From CAYXDO01 sp964463485 (lineage in GTDB: Bacteria > Myxococcota > Kuafuiibacteriia > Kuafuiibacteriales > Kuafuiibacteriaceae): a stretch of DNA of 64,000 bases. This document shows positions 1 to 9,356 of the stretch, in pieces. Numbering within the stretch: position 1 is the stretch's first letter; every line of letters begins with the position of its first letter. A program made the translations under genes and the position numbers. A model generated the notes under the pieces. The model did not search any database, had not been told where the DNA came from, and was given only the letters and a program-made list of their open reading frames with translations. The stretch spans positions 15,834 to 79,833 of the forward strand of contig CAYXDO010000030.1 in NCBI GenBank assembly GCA_964463485.1. Direction: 5' to 3'.

Positions 1-578
1 CCCACGGCGGTGCCGCCTGCACCGGGCTCGGCCGCAGCGATGGTCGTGTCGGGCGTGACGATGGCCGCGCCGCCGTCGACCTTGAGCGTGAGCGCAACGC
101 GTTCGCTGACGAAGTAGCCGAAGGCGACCGCCAGACCCGCTTGATACACCGCGAAGTCGTTCGGGATCGTCGTGGCGACGTCGCCGTTGGCGAGCTGATC
201 CGCGCTCGGCCGACCGGCTCCGGACGAAAATCCCGCGGCGAGCTTGAGGCCCAAGGAGAGGTTCGTCTTGGGCTTGCTCATCACGTCGTAGCCAAGCACC
301 AAGCCGAGGTAGGGTTGGACGTTCGAGAGCCCTTTGGCCGGGAGCTCGGGGATGTTGGTGTTGTAACCACCGAACGTGAAGAACGCTCCCAAGTCGCTCT
401 CTGCGTAGAATCCGCGCCGGATCACGAACGGCGTCTCCTGCGTCTCCGTCGCGATCGCGGGCTCCTCGGCTTTGTCACCGCCCTTCTCTTCCGCAGCCCA
501 CGCGCTCGCGGCAGCGAGCGACGCGGAACAAACAGTCACAGCGAGCGATCGCCGGAACATCCCACTCAGCTTGGACAT
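1..578 (-). CDS. Outer-membrane beta-barrel protein, CglE-like (3' end outside window)
   Basis: The minus strand is open from an ATG at 578 through the window edge, giving at least 192 residues. Residues 1-28 form a signal peptide (two arginines, an Ala/Leu-rich core, an AWA cleavage site), followed by a Glu/Lys-rich linker. The mature part has the alternating polar/aromatic pattern of outer-membrane strands, including RRGFYAESDLGAFFTFGG and VQPYLGLVLGYDV. From memory these blocks resemble the family annotated as adventurous gliding motility protein CglE in myxobacteria. The export and barrel call is well supported. The link to gliding is inference, and no other gliding gene is adjacent. Confidence 0.7.
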   Translation of the reverse strand, partial: MSKLSGMFRRSLAVTVCSASLAAASAWAAEEKGGDKAEEPAIATETQETPFVIRRGFYAESDLGAFFTFGGYNTNIPELPAKGLSNVQPYLGLVLGYDVMSKPKTNLSLGLKLAAGFSSGAGRPSADQLANGDVATTIPNDFAVYQAGLAVAFGYFVSERVALTLKVDGGAAIVTPDTTIAAAEPGAGGTAV

Positions 579-792
579 CGCGGCGGACGCTAACACAGCC
601 CAAATAGTCGGTCAGGGACAAAGGCGTACGACGCTTGGAGGAGGCCGGAGACAACGCACGGACTTCTCGAAACGCTTCTCGAAGTCACGGAGGCGAGCAA
701 GCTTCGCGGGCGCGCTGAGTCGACTGTGTAGCGCAGTCGAGACGGAGCGCGTCGCCCGTTGACGCGCTCATGTTTTTGGAGCGAATTCGCCC
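579..792. other. Divergent intergenic region
   Basis: These 214 bases separate a minus-strand gene from a plus-strand gene and must hold both promoters. A stem-loop with 7-bp arms and a 7-nt loop lies at 720-740 (arms TCGACTG and CAGTCGA). I could not assign a clear -35/-10 pair. Confidence 0.4.
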
Positions 793-2100
793 ATGCTTTC
801 TCGCTCGAAAGCGCACATCGTCGTCGCTCTGACCTTGGCGGGGTGCTCGACCGAACGCACGCGAGCGGCGACCGATCCATGCCAGAGCCTACTGTCGTGT
901 TGCCGCGCGCTCGAGTCGACGGACCGGGGCCTTGCCCTCCAATGCCAGGCTAACTACGACGAGCTTCGCGGGCGGCAGGACGCTCGGACGGCGTGCCCCG
1001 ACGCGCTCGCCCAGCTCAGATCGGCCGGGGCGTGCGCTGCGCAGCTTTCGGATGCGGGCTCGTCGGAGGATTCGGGTGCGCCCCCGACTCCGGATGCGGG
1101 CCCGGTGACGAGCCACGAGCTCTGCGACGCGTATGTCGAATGCACGAGCCACACGGCTCCAGAGGGTTTGGGGGTGATCTTGGCGACCTACGGACCGGCC
1201 GGATCGTGCTGGTCGAGCGCGTCCGAGGGCACATGTTCGACCGCGTGCCTCACCGGGCTCCAACACGCTCGGCAAGCACACCCTGGAGAGCTGAGTTGCC
1301 CAGCCTGTTTTTCCGATCTCGATTGCGCAGGATCGAGCGGAGGCCCCGCCTGCGACCGGGTCTCCGGGCGATGTGTCGAGTGCAACGAAGACCCGCATTG
1401 CTCCGGCAGTCTCGGAGCGTGCAGAGCTCAGAGTCATACGTGCGTAGAGTGTACGTCGGCTACTCACTGTCCGGCCGGTACCTGCGATGTGTCGAGGTCT
1501 TCATGCACGACCTGCATTCGAGACTCAGACTGCCCGAGCGCTCGGCCACATTGCGTGGCCACGAGCGGTCAACCCGTTTGCGAGGAATGCGTGCGAAGCT
1601 CGGACTGCTCCTCGAATAGCTGTTCGAACGGCTCGTGCTGCGAGCCCGAGAGTTGCGGAGAGCTGAAGGCTGGCAGGTTCTTTCCGAGCTCATTGTGGCT
1701 CTGTGGCGCAAACGTCTCCGATCGCTGCTCTCCCACCGTCGTCGACTGCGGACCCTGCCCGCGCGGCGACTGCGTTCCGATGGAAAGCGACTCGAGATTC
1801 CGCTACTGCTCGACGCAGTGGACGCCTTGCGACCCAAGGACCTCCGGAGCTTGCCTCGAAATCGAGAAGTGCACGTACGTGCCCAATCGAAACGGCTACG
1901 TCTGCGCGTGGGACCTGACCGGCTCGGTCTGCGTCTACGGAGGGAGCTCCTACAGCTGCGGCGACAACAGCTTCTCGTGTGACGGAGCCAATTTGGTCAA
2001 CGACGGGGTGTGCGTCCCATACTGCTTGGTCAACCAAGACTGTCCGAGCAATCGATGCACCTTTTACTCCGAGCTCGGTTATGGAACGTGCTCCCGATGA
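793..2100 (+). CDS. Cysteine-rich lipoprotein with repeated Cys modules
   Basis: This 435-residue exported protein has a lipoprotein signal ending LAGC, with Cys18 as the predicted lipidated residue. A Ser/Asp/Pro-rich spacer lies around residues 95-110. The rest carries several short cysteine modules of the form CxxCxxDxDC, such as CPACFSDLDC and CTTCIRDSDC, which are common in myxobacterial surface proteins and probably disulfide-bonded. The ATG at 793 starts directly before the signal sequence. The gene is monocistronic and converges on the 2196-4947 operon. I do not recognise a specific function. Confidence 0.75.
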   Translation: MLSRSKAHIVVALTLAGCSTERTRAATDPCQSLLSCCRALESTDRGLALQCQANYDELRGRQDARTACPDALAQLRSAGACAAQLSDAGSSEDSGAPPTPDAGPVTSHELCDAYVECTSHTAPEGLGVILATYGPAGSCWSSASEGTCSTACLTGLQHARQAHPGELSCPACFSDLDCAGSSGGPACDRVSGRCVECNEDPHCSGSLGACRAQSHTCVECTSATHCPAGTCDVSRSSCTTCIRDSDCPSARPHCVATSGQPVCEECVRSSDCSSNSCSNGSCCEPESCGELKAGRFFPSSLWLCGANVSDRCSPTVVDCGPCPRGDCVPMESDSRFRYCSTQWTPCDPRTSGACLEIEKCTYVPNRNGYVCAWDLTGSVCVYGGSSYSCGDNSFSCDGANLVNDGVCVPYCLVNQDCPSNRCTFYSELGYGTCSR

Positions 2101-2195
2101 TTCGTTCTGCTCTGAGTTGGTACTCTGCCCACGCAGCCCTCTCCTCGAATGCGGCAGGCCAGGCAGGGCATCGCAACGGTCCGCGCTTCCGCCGC

Positions 2196-2435
2196 CTACT
2201 CGAGGCTTGCGGCGCCGAACGCAGCCAACGTTCCGCCGACGACCATCATGAGGAAGCCGAACCTGCGAATCCGCTTGCCCCACCTCGTCATGTCGGAGTC
2301 CAGGCCCAGCCTCAAATTTCGCTGCTTCGCTTTGAGCGTCAGCCGGTGGTCGGGGCGACGCGTGAAGATCAGCCCTCTCACGAAGAACGGGAGCCCGAAG
2401 GTCAGGAGGATCAAACCGATCACCAGTCGCGCCAC
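2196..2435 (-). CDS. Small two-helix membrane protein
   Basis: A 79-residue protein with two likely membrane helices, around residues 3-21 (LVIGLILLTFGLPFFVRGL) and 58-77 (FGFLMMVVGGTLAAFGAAS), joined by a basic loop rich in Arg and Lys. It starts at GTG four bases after the stop of the upstream PHP metallohydrolase gene, so it is probably co-transcribed and may be translationally coupled. The family is unknown to me. The hydrophobic/basic layout and tight spacing argue that it is real. Confidence 0.6.
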   Translation of the reverse strand: MARLVIGLILLTFGLPFFVRGLIFTRRPDHRLTLKAKQRNLRLGLDSDMTRWGKRIRRFGFLMMVVGGTLAAFGAASLE

Positions 2436-2439
2436 GGAC

Positions 2440-4947
2440 TCATCCTTTTCCGTTCGCAGTCTTTTGCGCCATCGGCGGCACGGCTGATCCCTTGAATCGT
2501 CCGTCTCCGTCGACGTCGACGAAGATCGGGTTCGTGAGGCCCATGGGTTTGGGCTCTTTGTTTCGGTACTTCGAGATCACCGGCTCCAGGCTGGTGTCGG
2601 ACTCGACCATCACGACGAGGAAGCAGTCTGCTTTGCACTCCACTTCGAGCTTCTCGTCGAAGCGAGTGACTCCGGTGCTCGAGGGGCGGAGCTGGTGGGT
2701 GACCGCTCCGTCTCGGTACACGTACATCCGGTCGGCGGGGACCCACATGGGCGCGTAGGCTCTGGCGCGAAGAGTGATTTTGCCGTCCTTGGCTGAGACA
2801 AGGCCACCCATCTTGGTGTGGCGCCCATCTTTTTCGGCCTCGATGGTGGCGAAGATGCCGGCGCTGGCGGTGGAGCAGCCGGCCTTCATGGCTTTGGCGA
2901 TCTCCACCGGATCGATTTTTTCGGGATCGTCGGTGGAGCTGCACACGAGGGATCTCGGCCAGCCCACTTCGCGATCGAAGATCGTGTGGCTGTCGCTCGA
3001 GCCAACCGAGTAGGTCACGTGCCCGTTCGACAGCAGCGCGAACCAGTCGTTGAGGACGTCGTAGGTTTCATCGCGAAACCGGAAGCTCAAAACTTCGATC
3101 GCATCGAAGCCTCCGACGAAGCGGGGGTCGGCGGCCGTCCCTTTCTTGGGGTCGAGCTTCATGAGGTCGAAGTAGCCGATGTCCCCAGCCCGAGGGTGGT
3201 TGACCTGAATGAAAGGCGTGACGCCGCGGGGAGCGAGCGAGCCGAGGAGCTCGATGATCTCTCTAGGCGTCATACCTTCGACGTCTTTCATACCTCCGCG
3301 CGGATCCGACGCGAGTTGGGCGAGCGGGAAGCCGTTGAAGTGGCCGACCGAGTGGGTCGTGGCTTCAGTGCCCATCACGGTCTTCACACGCGAAGACAGT
3401 CCGAGGCCGGCGACGCTCGCGGCGTGATCGATGATGACGTTGTGGTCGGTGGAGACGAGCAGCTCGACGCCTTCGACGGCGTTGGAGAGCGCTCGGTCGG
3501 GGAGAGACACGCCGCTGTCCATGCTCGGAGCGCTGTGCTGATGGGAGTCCACGGCGACGAAGCCCGTCGTGTCGACGGATCGCTCGAGCTTGGCGGAGAA
3601 GCGCTCGAGCTCGCCGAGGGAGACCTCCACGATGGAATCGAAGATCTCGTACTCGGGTCCGCGGCTCGCGATCACGCGGTATCGACCTTTGCCGACGGGA
3701 ACTTCGCCTTTGCCGTTCTTGGACAACACGACGTTGCGAGCGCCGTCGGCGACGTAGAGCGGGCCGAGGTCCGGGGTCTCGGTGCCGTCGACGCCGACGA
3801 TCGTGACGCGAGCCGGGAGCGGCGCGCCGTTCAGGTCGAAGACCTCGAAGGCGATCGAAGCGCGAGGTCCCATCTCGAAAGAGAGCTCCCGCGATTCGCC
3901 GGCTTTGAGCTCGAAGGTGTCCTTACCGAGCGTAGGCGTGACGTGGTCACGGCCGCGACCGTACGCGACGAGCTTCCAGATGCCGGGGCGAACGAGGATC
4001 GAGAACTCGCCCTTCGCGCTCGTGCGGGCGACGCCGGTAAGGCCTCCTTTTTCGTCGAGCACGTGGATCTCGCCGTCGGTGATCGGAGCGCTCTTGTGGG
4101 TGACCATCCCATGGATTCGGGCGTGGTCGTCGCCGCGCAGGGCGAAGACGTCGTCCATGAAGCTCGCGGAGTCTCCGAGGCCAACGGCGATGTGACGGAC
4201 GTGCTCGACGGTGGCTCCGGGCGGAACGTCGGGTGCGTCCCCGTAGGCGTCGCTCCAGACGGAGCCGTTCATCGAGACCAGGGGTGTCGTTCCCGTGCGG
4301 ACGAGCGCGTAGGACGATTCGCGTCCGAGCCCGGCGATCCAGTCGCACGGGAAGCGCTTGCCGGAAATGTCGTAGCCGAGCCCGGGCGCAAGGTGTTCGG
4401 AGCGGCCCCACTGCATGGCGTCTCCGAGCTCGTAGGTTTTGATCGTCGTGGTGGTCGTGTTCGTGAAGCGGCTGACGAGAGTCAGGTACCGACTCGATGG
4501 CTCGAGGACGTAGTCGGTTTCGACCAGAATCCGAGCGTTCCCGGAGTCGACTCCGCGGGCGCGGGCGACGGCGCGTTTGCCGTCTCCGCCGGGCTCGATG
4601 ATGTCGAGGGTCGAGTAGCGGGCTTGGCGCGGGAAGTGATCGTCGAGGTAAAGGAAGACTTGGTTCAGGTGGTCTTCGCGGCCCACCCTCGAGAGGTCGA
4701 CGAGGTTGCCGCCGCTGTACGCGAAGCCAACGGCACGTTGGGCGGCAGCGAGGATGGCGACGAGCTGGCCGTTTTGCATCCGGACGTCGCCGAGCGCGGC
4801 GGATGCGGCGGGGCCGGTGGGCAGGTCGGCGGTCGACTTGATGATGAACGCGGAGGCATCTGAAGAGGCCGGCGCGGATGCCTTGGGCGTTGGCCGGCAG
4901 GCGATCCAGAGGCCCATCAGGACGGCGACGAGGGTAACGCGGTTCAA
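2440..4947 (-). CDS. CehA/McbA-type PHP-domain metallohydrolase, lipoprotein
   Basis: An 835-residue protein with a lipoprotein signal (MGLWIAC; Cys17), so probably outer-membrane anchored. The N-terminal half is beta-rich. A carboxypeptidase-regulatory-like beta-sandwich lies near residues 275-345 (ARIHGMVTH...TSAKGEFSILVRPGIWKLVAYG). The C-terminal half is a PHP-like metal-binding domain with DSHQH near residue 467, STDHN near 498 and later QVNHP and SDSHT motifs, which together supply the histidines and aspartates expected at a polymetal site. CehA/McbA relatives hydrolyse esters such as carbaryl; the substrate here is unknown. The start is a TTG at 4947, chosen because it fits the signal peptide. 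Confidence 0.85.
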   Translation of the reverse strand: MNRVTLVAVLMGLWIACRPTPKASAPASSDASAFIIKSTADLPTGPAASAALGDVRMQNGQLVAILAAAQRAVGFAYSGGNLVDLSRVGREDHLNQVFLYLDDHFPRQARYSTLDIIEPGGDGKRAVARARGVDSGNARILVETDYVLEPSSRYLTLVSRFTNTTTTTIKTYELGDAMQWGRSEHLAPGLGYDISGKRFPCDWIAGLGRESSYALVRTGTTPLVSMNGSVWSDAYGDAPDVPPGATVEHVRHIAVGLGDSASFMDDVFALRGDDHARIHGMVTHKSAPITDGEIHVLDEKGGLTGVARTSAKGEFSILVRPGIWKLVAYGRGRDHVTPTLGKDTFELKAGESRELSFEMGPRASIAFEVFDLNGAPLPARVTIVGVDGTETPDLGPLYVADGARNVVLSKNGKGEVPVGKGRYRVIASRGPEYEIFDSIVEVSLGELERFSAKLERSVDTTGFVAVDSHQHSAPSMDSGVSLPDRALSNAVEGVELLVSTDHNVIIDHAASVAGLGLSSRVKTVMGTEATTHSVGHFNGFPLAQLASDPRGGMKDVEGMTPREIIELLGSLAPRGVTPFIQVNHPRAGDIGYFDLMKLDPKKGTAADPRFVGGFDAIEVLSFRFRDETYDVLNDWFALLSNGHVTYSVGSSDSHTIFDREVGWPRSLVCSSTDDPEKIDPVEIAKAMKAGCSTASAGIFATIEAEKDGRHTKMGGLVSAKDGKITLRARAYAPMWVPADRMYVYRDGAVTHQLRPSSTGVTRFDEKLEVECKADCFLVVMVESDTSLEPVISKYRNKEPKPMGLTNPIFVDVDGDGRFKGSAVPPMAQKTANGKG

Positions 4948-5232
4948 GACCCACTGGGACTAGCACGAGCGGAACGGCGAGGCATGCCGAGGAACGTCGT
5001 CCAGGACGACCTGGTCCGTCCCGGGGCTGACTGGACCGGAACACGGACCGCGAAACCGGCCGCGACCTGGAAACCCGAACCTGGAAACCGGGCCGGATCG
5101 GATCGAGCTCTGCAGCTACCTGCGGATCTGACAACTCCAAGAGATTCGAGCGAAATTTCTGGATTGCGGATCTCCGAGTGCCTAGCATTCGCGGCCGTGT
5201 CGATTCCGTACTTTCCGTCCAAGTCGTCCTGA
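4948..5232. other. Divergent intergenic region with short repeats
   Basis: About 285 bases between the minus-strand metallohydrolase gene and the plus-strand HprK-like kinase gene. It contains an imperfect direct repeat around 5070-5095 (two CCTGGAAACC copies). I see no gene and no convincing promoter hexamers, but both flanking operons must start here. Confidence 0.4.
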
Positions 5233-6069
5233 ATGGAGTCGCTTGACCGTCTAGGTTGGACGGCAGGGATCGCGTTCGAGGCTTTCGGGCTCCGGCTGGG
5301 CGTGCGGGTGACCGACGTCGGCGTGCTCAGCCGAGTCGAGGCCTGCTTGCCGCACGGGGCAAGGGTGGTCGACGAGGCCGAGGTCGACCACCTGTGGTCG
5401 TGGATCGTGGGCGACGCTGCTCTGGGGCGTAAGGTCAAGAAATTTCATCTCCTTTACTCGGGCAACGGGCAGGTGGAGCGCACGCTGGATTTGAATGCGG
5501 TGGTCGAGACCTTGGCACAGCAGACGCAGATGTTGATGGCGGAGCATGCGCGCGGGTTCGTGTTCGTGCATGCGGGCGCCGTGGAGCTCGACGGAAAAGT
5601 GATGATGTTTCCGGGGCGTAGCTTCAGCGGAAAGTCGACCTTGGCGGCGGCGTTGGTGAAAGCAGGCGCTCGCTATTTCTCCGACGAGTATGCGGTGATC
5701 GATCCGAATGGCTTGGTTCATCCCTACGCGCGGCCGTTGGCGTTGCGAACGGGCCGCGAGCTTCACGGGACGCCCACGCCAGTCGAGATGCTCGGCGGAG
5801 CGGCTGCGACGGAAGCGCGGCCGGTGGGTTGGGTGGTGTCGACGACGTACGAGCCCGGAGCTAAATTTTCGCCCACGCGCGTTTCGCCAGGTCGCGGGGC
5901 TTTGGAGATGTTGGCGAATACGGTGGCGGCTCGAAGCCACACCGAGCGCGCGTTGGAAGTGCTGGAAAAGGTAGCCGTTTCAGCCGTTTGCCTCACGGGA
6001 CCGAGGGGCGATGCGGGGGACGCGGCGCAGGTGCTCAAACAGGTTGCGTCTGAGAACGGGACCCGTTAG
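5233..6069 (+). CDS. HprK-like (HPr kinase-related) P-loop protein
   Basis: A 278-residue cytoplasmic protein. A P-loop GRSFSGKST occupies residues 128-136, preceded by a beta-strand with FVHAGAVE and followed by YFSDEYAVID (acidic pair from Asp151). This is the HPr serine kinase core layout without the N-terminal regulatory domain of full HprK. HprK-related kinases of this size occur beside PqqD-like proteins and PF14907 nucleotidyltransferases in several peptide (RiPP, including lasso) clusters. Here it is the first gene of an operon with a C25 protease (25-base gap) and a PqqD-fusion protein. I infer a role in modifying or regulating that peptide rather than sugar-transport control. Confidence 0.75.
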   Translation: MESLDRLGWTAGIAFEAFGLRLGVRVTDVGVLSRVEACLPHGARVVDEAEVDHLWSWIVGDAALGRKVKKFHLLYSGNGQVERTLDLNAVVETLAQQTQMLMAEHARGFVFVHAGAVELDGKVMMFPGRSFSGKSTLAAALVKAGARYFSDEYAVIDPNGLVHPYARPLALRTGRELHGTPTPVEMLGGAAATEARPVGWVVSTTYEPGAKFSPTRVSPGRGALEMLANTVAARSHTERALEVLEKVAVSAVCLTGPRGDAGDAAQVLKQVASENGTR

Positions 6070-6082
6070 ACCGGGACTCTCT

Positions 6083-6089
6083 GGGAGGA
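6083..6089 (+). promoter_or_regulatory. Shine-Dalgarno site that fixes the GTG start of the C25 protease
   Basis: GGGAGGA lies five bases upstream of a GTG at 6095. The in-frame ATG further upstream (6011) lies inside the kinase gene and would put 28 non-signal residues before the signal peptide. The GTG gives a clean signal peptide. Confidence 0.75.
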
Positions 6090-6094
6090 TTTGC

Positions 6095-9000
6095 GTGAAG
6101 AGACTGAAGCGAAGTTTGGGATCGGCCCTGGTGGCTAGTGCGGCAATGACCTCTGGAACGGCGCTGGCGGTGCCTCAAGGGCGCCCGTGCGGGCCGACCT
6201 CGTTCGCGGCGCTTGCCAATGACTCGGCGGTAAGCTGGGACAACACGACCTTCGCGCAGACCGGTCCGACCGGCGGACTGACCCTCACGTGGTCCCACTC
6301 GGTCGGTTCGCCTGGTCAGAGCGTAGGTGTGGTCGTCAACGTCGCGACGAATGACACGACGAGTGTCTCGACCGTGACGCTTACCCCGACGGCCGGCGTG
6401 GGTTTTCCAGGGGCCGCGATCTCGTTGCTTCGTCTCACGACGCTCACTGACCCTGGCGCTGGTAACCGCAGCGTGGAGTCTTGGGTTCGCTCACAGAGCC
6501 TGGTTCCAGGCACGACCTACGACGTGACCATCACCTTCGCATCGTCGACGCGGGCTGTTGCGGGCATCACGTCGGCGTTTCAAGTGCGACAGGCGGCAGC
6601 GTTGCAGGCGTTCCGATCCGCGAACGGCAACGGAACGTCGGGCGGGCCGGCCAACGCCACACAGACCACGCCGGCGAGCACGAACTCGCTCTACTTCGAC
6701 ATCACGGCCGGTGACGGATCCGTCAGCCTCGCACCCACGGTCGCCTACGAGACCGAGCAGTTCGATTGCAACACCAGCGGATCTTCGGCGAACTGCGCCG
6801 CGGTCCCGGGGGATCCGACGCTTGGCGCGGCGACCGAGCTCGACGCCGCGGGTTCGACGTGGTGCCGCTGGCAAGAGGGCGGCGGTCAGGTCGACAACTT
6901 CTGGACGTTGAGCGGGACGACGGACTGGGTGACTCAGCTCGTCGAGATTCTCCCTGCAGTCCTCTCTCCGGTGACTTTGTCGTCGGTCAAAGCCGGTCAA
7001 ACGGAGCGCGGGATCGCGCTCGAGTGGCATGCAGCGGCGGAGACGAACAACCTCGGTTATCACGTTTGGCGTCAGGATCCCGGCCATGCTCCGGTGCGTC
7101 TGACGAAGGAGGTGATCCTTGGCGCGGGCTTGGTCTCCAAGGCGCGCCTCGAGGCCGGGTACAAGTACGGCTGGGTCGATGCCAGCGGCACGACGGCGAG
7201 CCGGTATTGGATCGAAGACGTCGACCTCGAAGGTCGCGTCATGCGGCACAATTTCCCGGCCGTGAAGGGCGCTGCGGTTGCGCCGCTGCCCAACGTACGC
7301 GCGGTCGGGATCCCGGCGGCACCGGTGAACGGCCAGCTCTCTCAGGCTGTGCGGATGAACGCCACTTCGGCGGCGCTCACCAACGGGTACGCGGCGGCGC
7401 GCCGTGCTGCCGTGCAGCTCGGCGTCACCGAGGCTGGCTGGTACAAAGTGACGAACGCGGATTTGGTTGCTGCGGGGCTCAGCTCGACCGCCAACCTCAC
7501 GAACCTCCAGCTCTTCGTGGACGGCCGCGAGGTCGCGATCGACGTCGATGTCAACGGAGACGTGTCCTTCTACGGGACCGGCCTCGAGGTGTCCTCGACG
7601 AACGAGCGGACCTACTGGCTCACCGTCGGCAATCGTGCGGGCAAGCGGATCTCTACGCTGAACGCCGCGACCAAGAGCACCGGCCTGGTGCAGTACGAAG
7701 ACGTCGCGGAGCTTCGCGAGCGTGACACGTACTTCTTCAGCCTCGCCAACGGCGAGCGCGACAACTTCTTCGGCTCGGTGATCGCCGGGACGGTCGACAA
7801 AACGGTCAAGCTCGAGAGCCTCGACGGCACGAAGACGGCCGCGCTCGAGATCGAGATTCAAGGCGTAACCGCCGGGAGCCACGAAGTCGCCATCGAGCTC
7901 GCGGGCCGCACGATGGGCACCGTCCGCTTCGCGGACAAACAGCTCGGCGTGGGCAAGTTCCGCATCCCGGCCGGACTGCTCGTCGAGGGCGACAACAGCG
8001 TCCGCTTGGTGCGAACCGGTGCGACCACTGACGTGTCGCTCCTTTCGGCGATCAAAGTTCGGTACGCGCGACGGGCCGCGACGGCGGCCAGCGAGTTGTT
8101 CTTCTCGGCCCAGTCGCTTTCGGCCAACAAGGCACAGCTTCCGGGCTCGTTCCGTTTGTTCGACGTCAGCAATCCGCTCGCGGCGATCGAGGTCGGCCAC
8201 GACAACGGCGAGTTCCGGCTCGGCGGATCGTCGCGCACGGCCAAGCTCTACGCGACCACGACAGAGAAGAGTGTTCACTCGATCCGCGGCAACGTGCGTT
8301 CGAGCTGGGCTGGTTTCTCGGGCGCCGAGGGTGTCATCATCACGAACGCGGACGTCCGCACGTCGGCCGACGCGCTCGCCATCTACCGGCGGTCTCAGGG
8401 CTATTCGGTCGCGGTTGTCGACATCCAGGATATCTACGACGAGTTCGGGTACGGTGCAGCCACGCCCGATGCGCTCAAGCGTTTCGTTTCGGTCGCGCTC
8501 GCTCGCTGGTCGGTGAAGCCGCGCTACCTCGCGCTGTTCGGCGACTCGACCCTCGACCCGCGGAACTACCTCGGCGCTGACGCTCCGAACTTGGTTCCGT
8601 CGAAGCTCGTGGACATCCAGGAGTCCGGTGTCGAGTCGACCTCGGACGAGTGGTTCGGCGACATGGACAGCGACGGCGTCGCAGAGCTCGCGATCGGACG
8701 GATCCCAGTCCGTACGGAGTCCGAGGGGCAGGCGTTCCTGGCCAAGTTGCTGGTTCGAGAGGGCATACCCGCGTCGAGTGCTCTGTTCGTCGCGGATCGG
8801 ACCGCTGGAGTCGACTTCGCCGGAGCGCTCGACCGGCTCGTGAGCTCGCTGCCCAACGGCCTCTCTGTGGATCGACTCTATCGGGGGCCGATGACCGATG
8901 CGCAGGTGAAGGCCGGCGTAGAGGTTGGCCTCTCCGCGGGCGCATCGTTCGTCACGTACTACGGCCACGGTGGCATCGATCGGTGGGCCGGCGACATGTT

Positions 9001-9340
9001 GTCGAACGACTCGTTCCCCAGCGCGGCGCCGAACGCCCAGTCTGGTTTGTTCGTGATGCTCAACTGCCTGAACGGCATGTTCGCCGATCCGGCCCTCTCG
9101 GGCCTCGGCGAGGTGGCATTCAACACACCTAACGGCGGCGCCTTCGCCGTGTTTGCTTCGTCCGCCATCACCGATGCTCAGGATCAGCCGGAGATCGCCG
9201 CGGCGTTCTTGGCTGCGGTGAGCAGCGGGCAGACGCTCGGGGACGCGGCCTTGGCCGCCAAGAGGGCGACCAAAGTCCTTGACCAGCGGAAGGCGTTCAC
9301 GTTGTTGGGCGACCCGATGTCCAAGCTGGCCGTGCAGTGA
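6095..9340 (+). CDS. Secreted gingipain-like C25 cysteine peptidase
   Basis: A 1081-residue protein. Its signal peptide begins MKRLKRSLGS and ends at an ALA site near residue 25. The first ~330 residues are beta-rich, Ser/Thr-rich and Ig-like. A second beta region follows (RGIALEWHAAAETNNLGYHVWR), as often seen before C25 domains. The catalytic domain fills the last ~330 residues: an IITNADVRTSADALAIYRRSQ block, YLALFGDSTLDPRNY, a GHGG motif (His958 as candidate catalytic His) and LNCLNG (Cys991 as candidate nucleophile). Gingipains are secreted endopeptidases cutting after Arg or Lys; the specificity here is unknown. It sits between an HprK-like kinase and a PqqD-knottin protein, so processing of the exported peptide is a reasonable hypothesis. 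Confidence 0.88.
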   Translation: MKRLKRSLGSALVASAAMTSGTALAVPQGRPCGPTSFAALANDSAVSWDNTTFAQTGPTGGLTLTWSHSVGSPGQSVGVVVNVATNDTTSVSTVTLTPTAGVGFPGAAISLLRLTTLTDPGAGNRSVESWVRSQSLVPGTTYDVTITFASSTRAVAGITSAFQVRQAAALQAFRSANGNGTSGGPANATQTTPASTNSLYFDITAGDGSVSLAPTVAYETEQFDCNTSGSSANCAAVPGDPTLGAATELDAAGSTWCRWQEGGGQVDNFWTLSGTTDWVTQLVEILPAVLSPVTLSSVKAGQTERGIALEWHAAAETNNLGYHVWRQDPGHAPVRLTKEVILGAGLVSKARLEAGYKYGWVDASGTTASRYWIEDVDLEGRVMRHNFPAVKGAAVAPLPNVRAVGIPAAPVNGQLSQAVRMNATSAALTNGYAAARRAAVQLGVTEAGWYKVTNADLVAAGLSSTANLTNLQLFVDGREVAIDVDVNGDVSFYGTGLEVSSTNERTYWLTVGNRAGKRISTLNAATKSTGLVQYEDVAELRERDTYFFSLANGERDNFFGSVIAGTVDKTVKLESLDGTKTAALEIEIQGVTAGSHEVAIELAGRTMGTVRFADKQLGVGKFRIPAGLLVEGDNSVRLVRTGATTDVSLLSAIKVRYARRAATAASELFFSAQSLSANKAQLPGSFRLFDVSNPLAAIEVGHDNGEFRLGGSSRTAKLYATTTEKSVHSIRGNVRSSWAGFSGAEGVIITNADVRTSADALAIYRRSQGYSVAVVDIQDIYDEFGYGAATPDALKRFVSVALARWSVKPRYLALFGDSTLDPRNYLGADAPNLVPSKLVDIQESGVESTSDEWFGDMDSDGVAELAIGRIPVRTESEGQAFLAKLLVREGIPASSALFVADRTAGVDFAGALDRLVSSLPNGLSVDRLYRGPMTDAQVKAGVEVGLSAGASFVTYYGHGGIDRWAGDMLSNDSFPSAAPNAQSGLFVMLNCLNGMFADPALSGLGEVAFNTPNGGAFAVFASSAITDAQDQPEIAAAFLAAVSSGQTLGDAALAAKRATKVLDQRKAFTLLGDPMSKLAVQ

Positions 9341-9356
9341 GTGGGGGAAAAACGAG

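Noticed and set aside
2818..4863. 681-residue plus-strand open frame opposite the PHP metallohydrolase
   Set aside because: It is a shadow of the minus-strand gene in high-GC DNA: Val/Asp/Gly/Arg-biased, no domain, no start signal, while the opposite strand has clear PHP and lipoprotein motifs.
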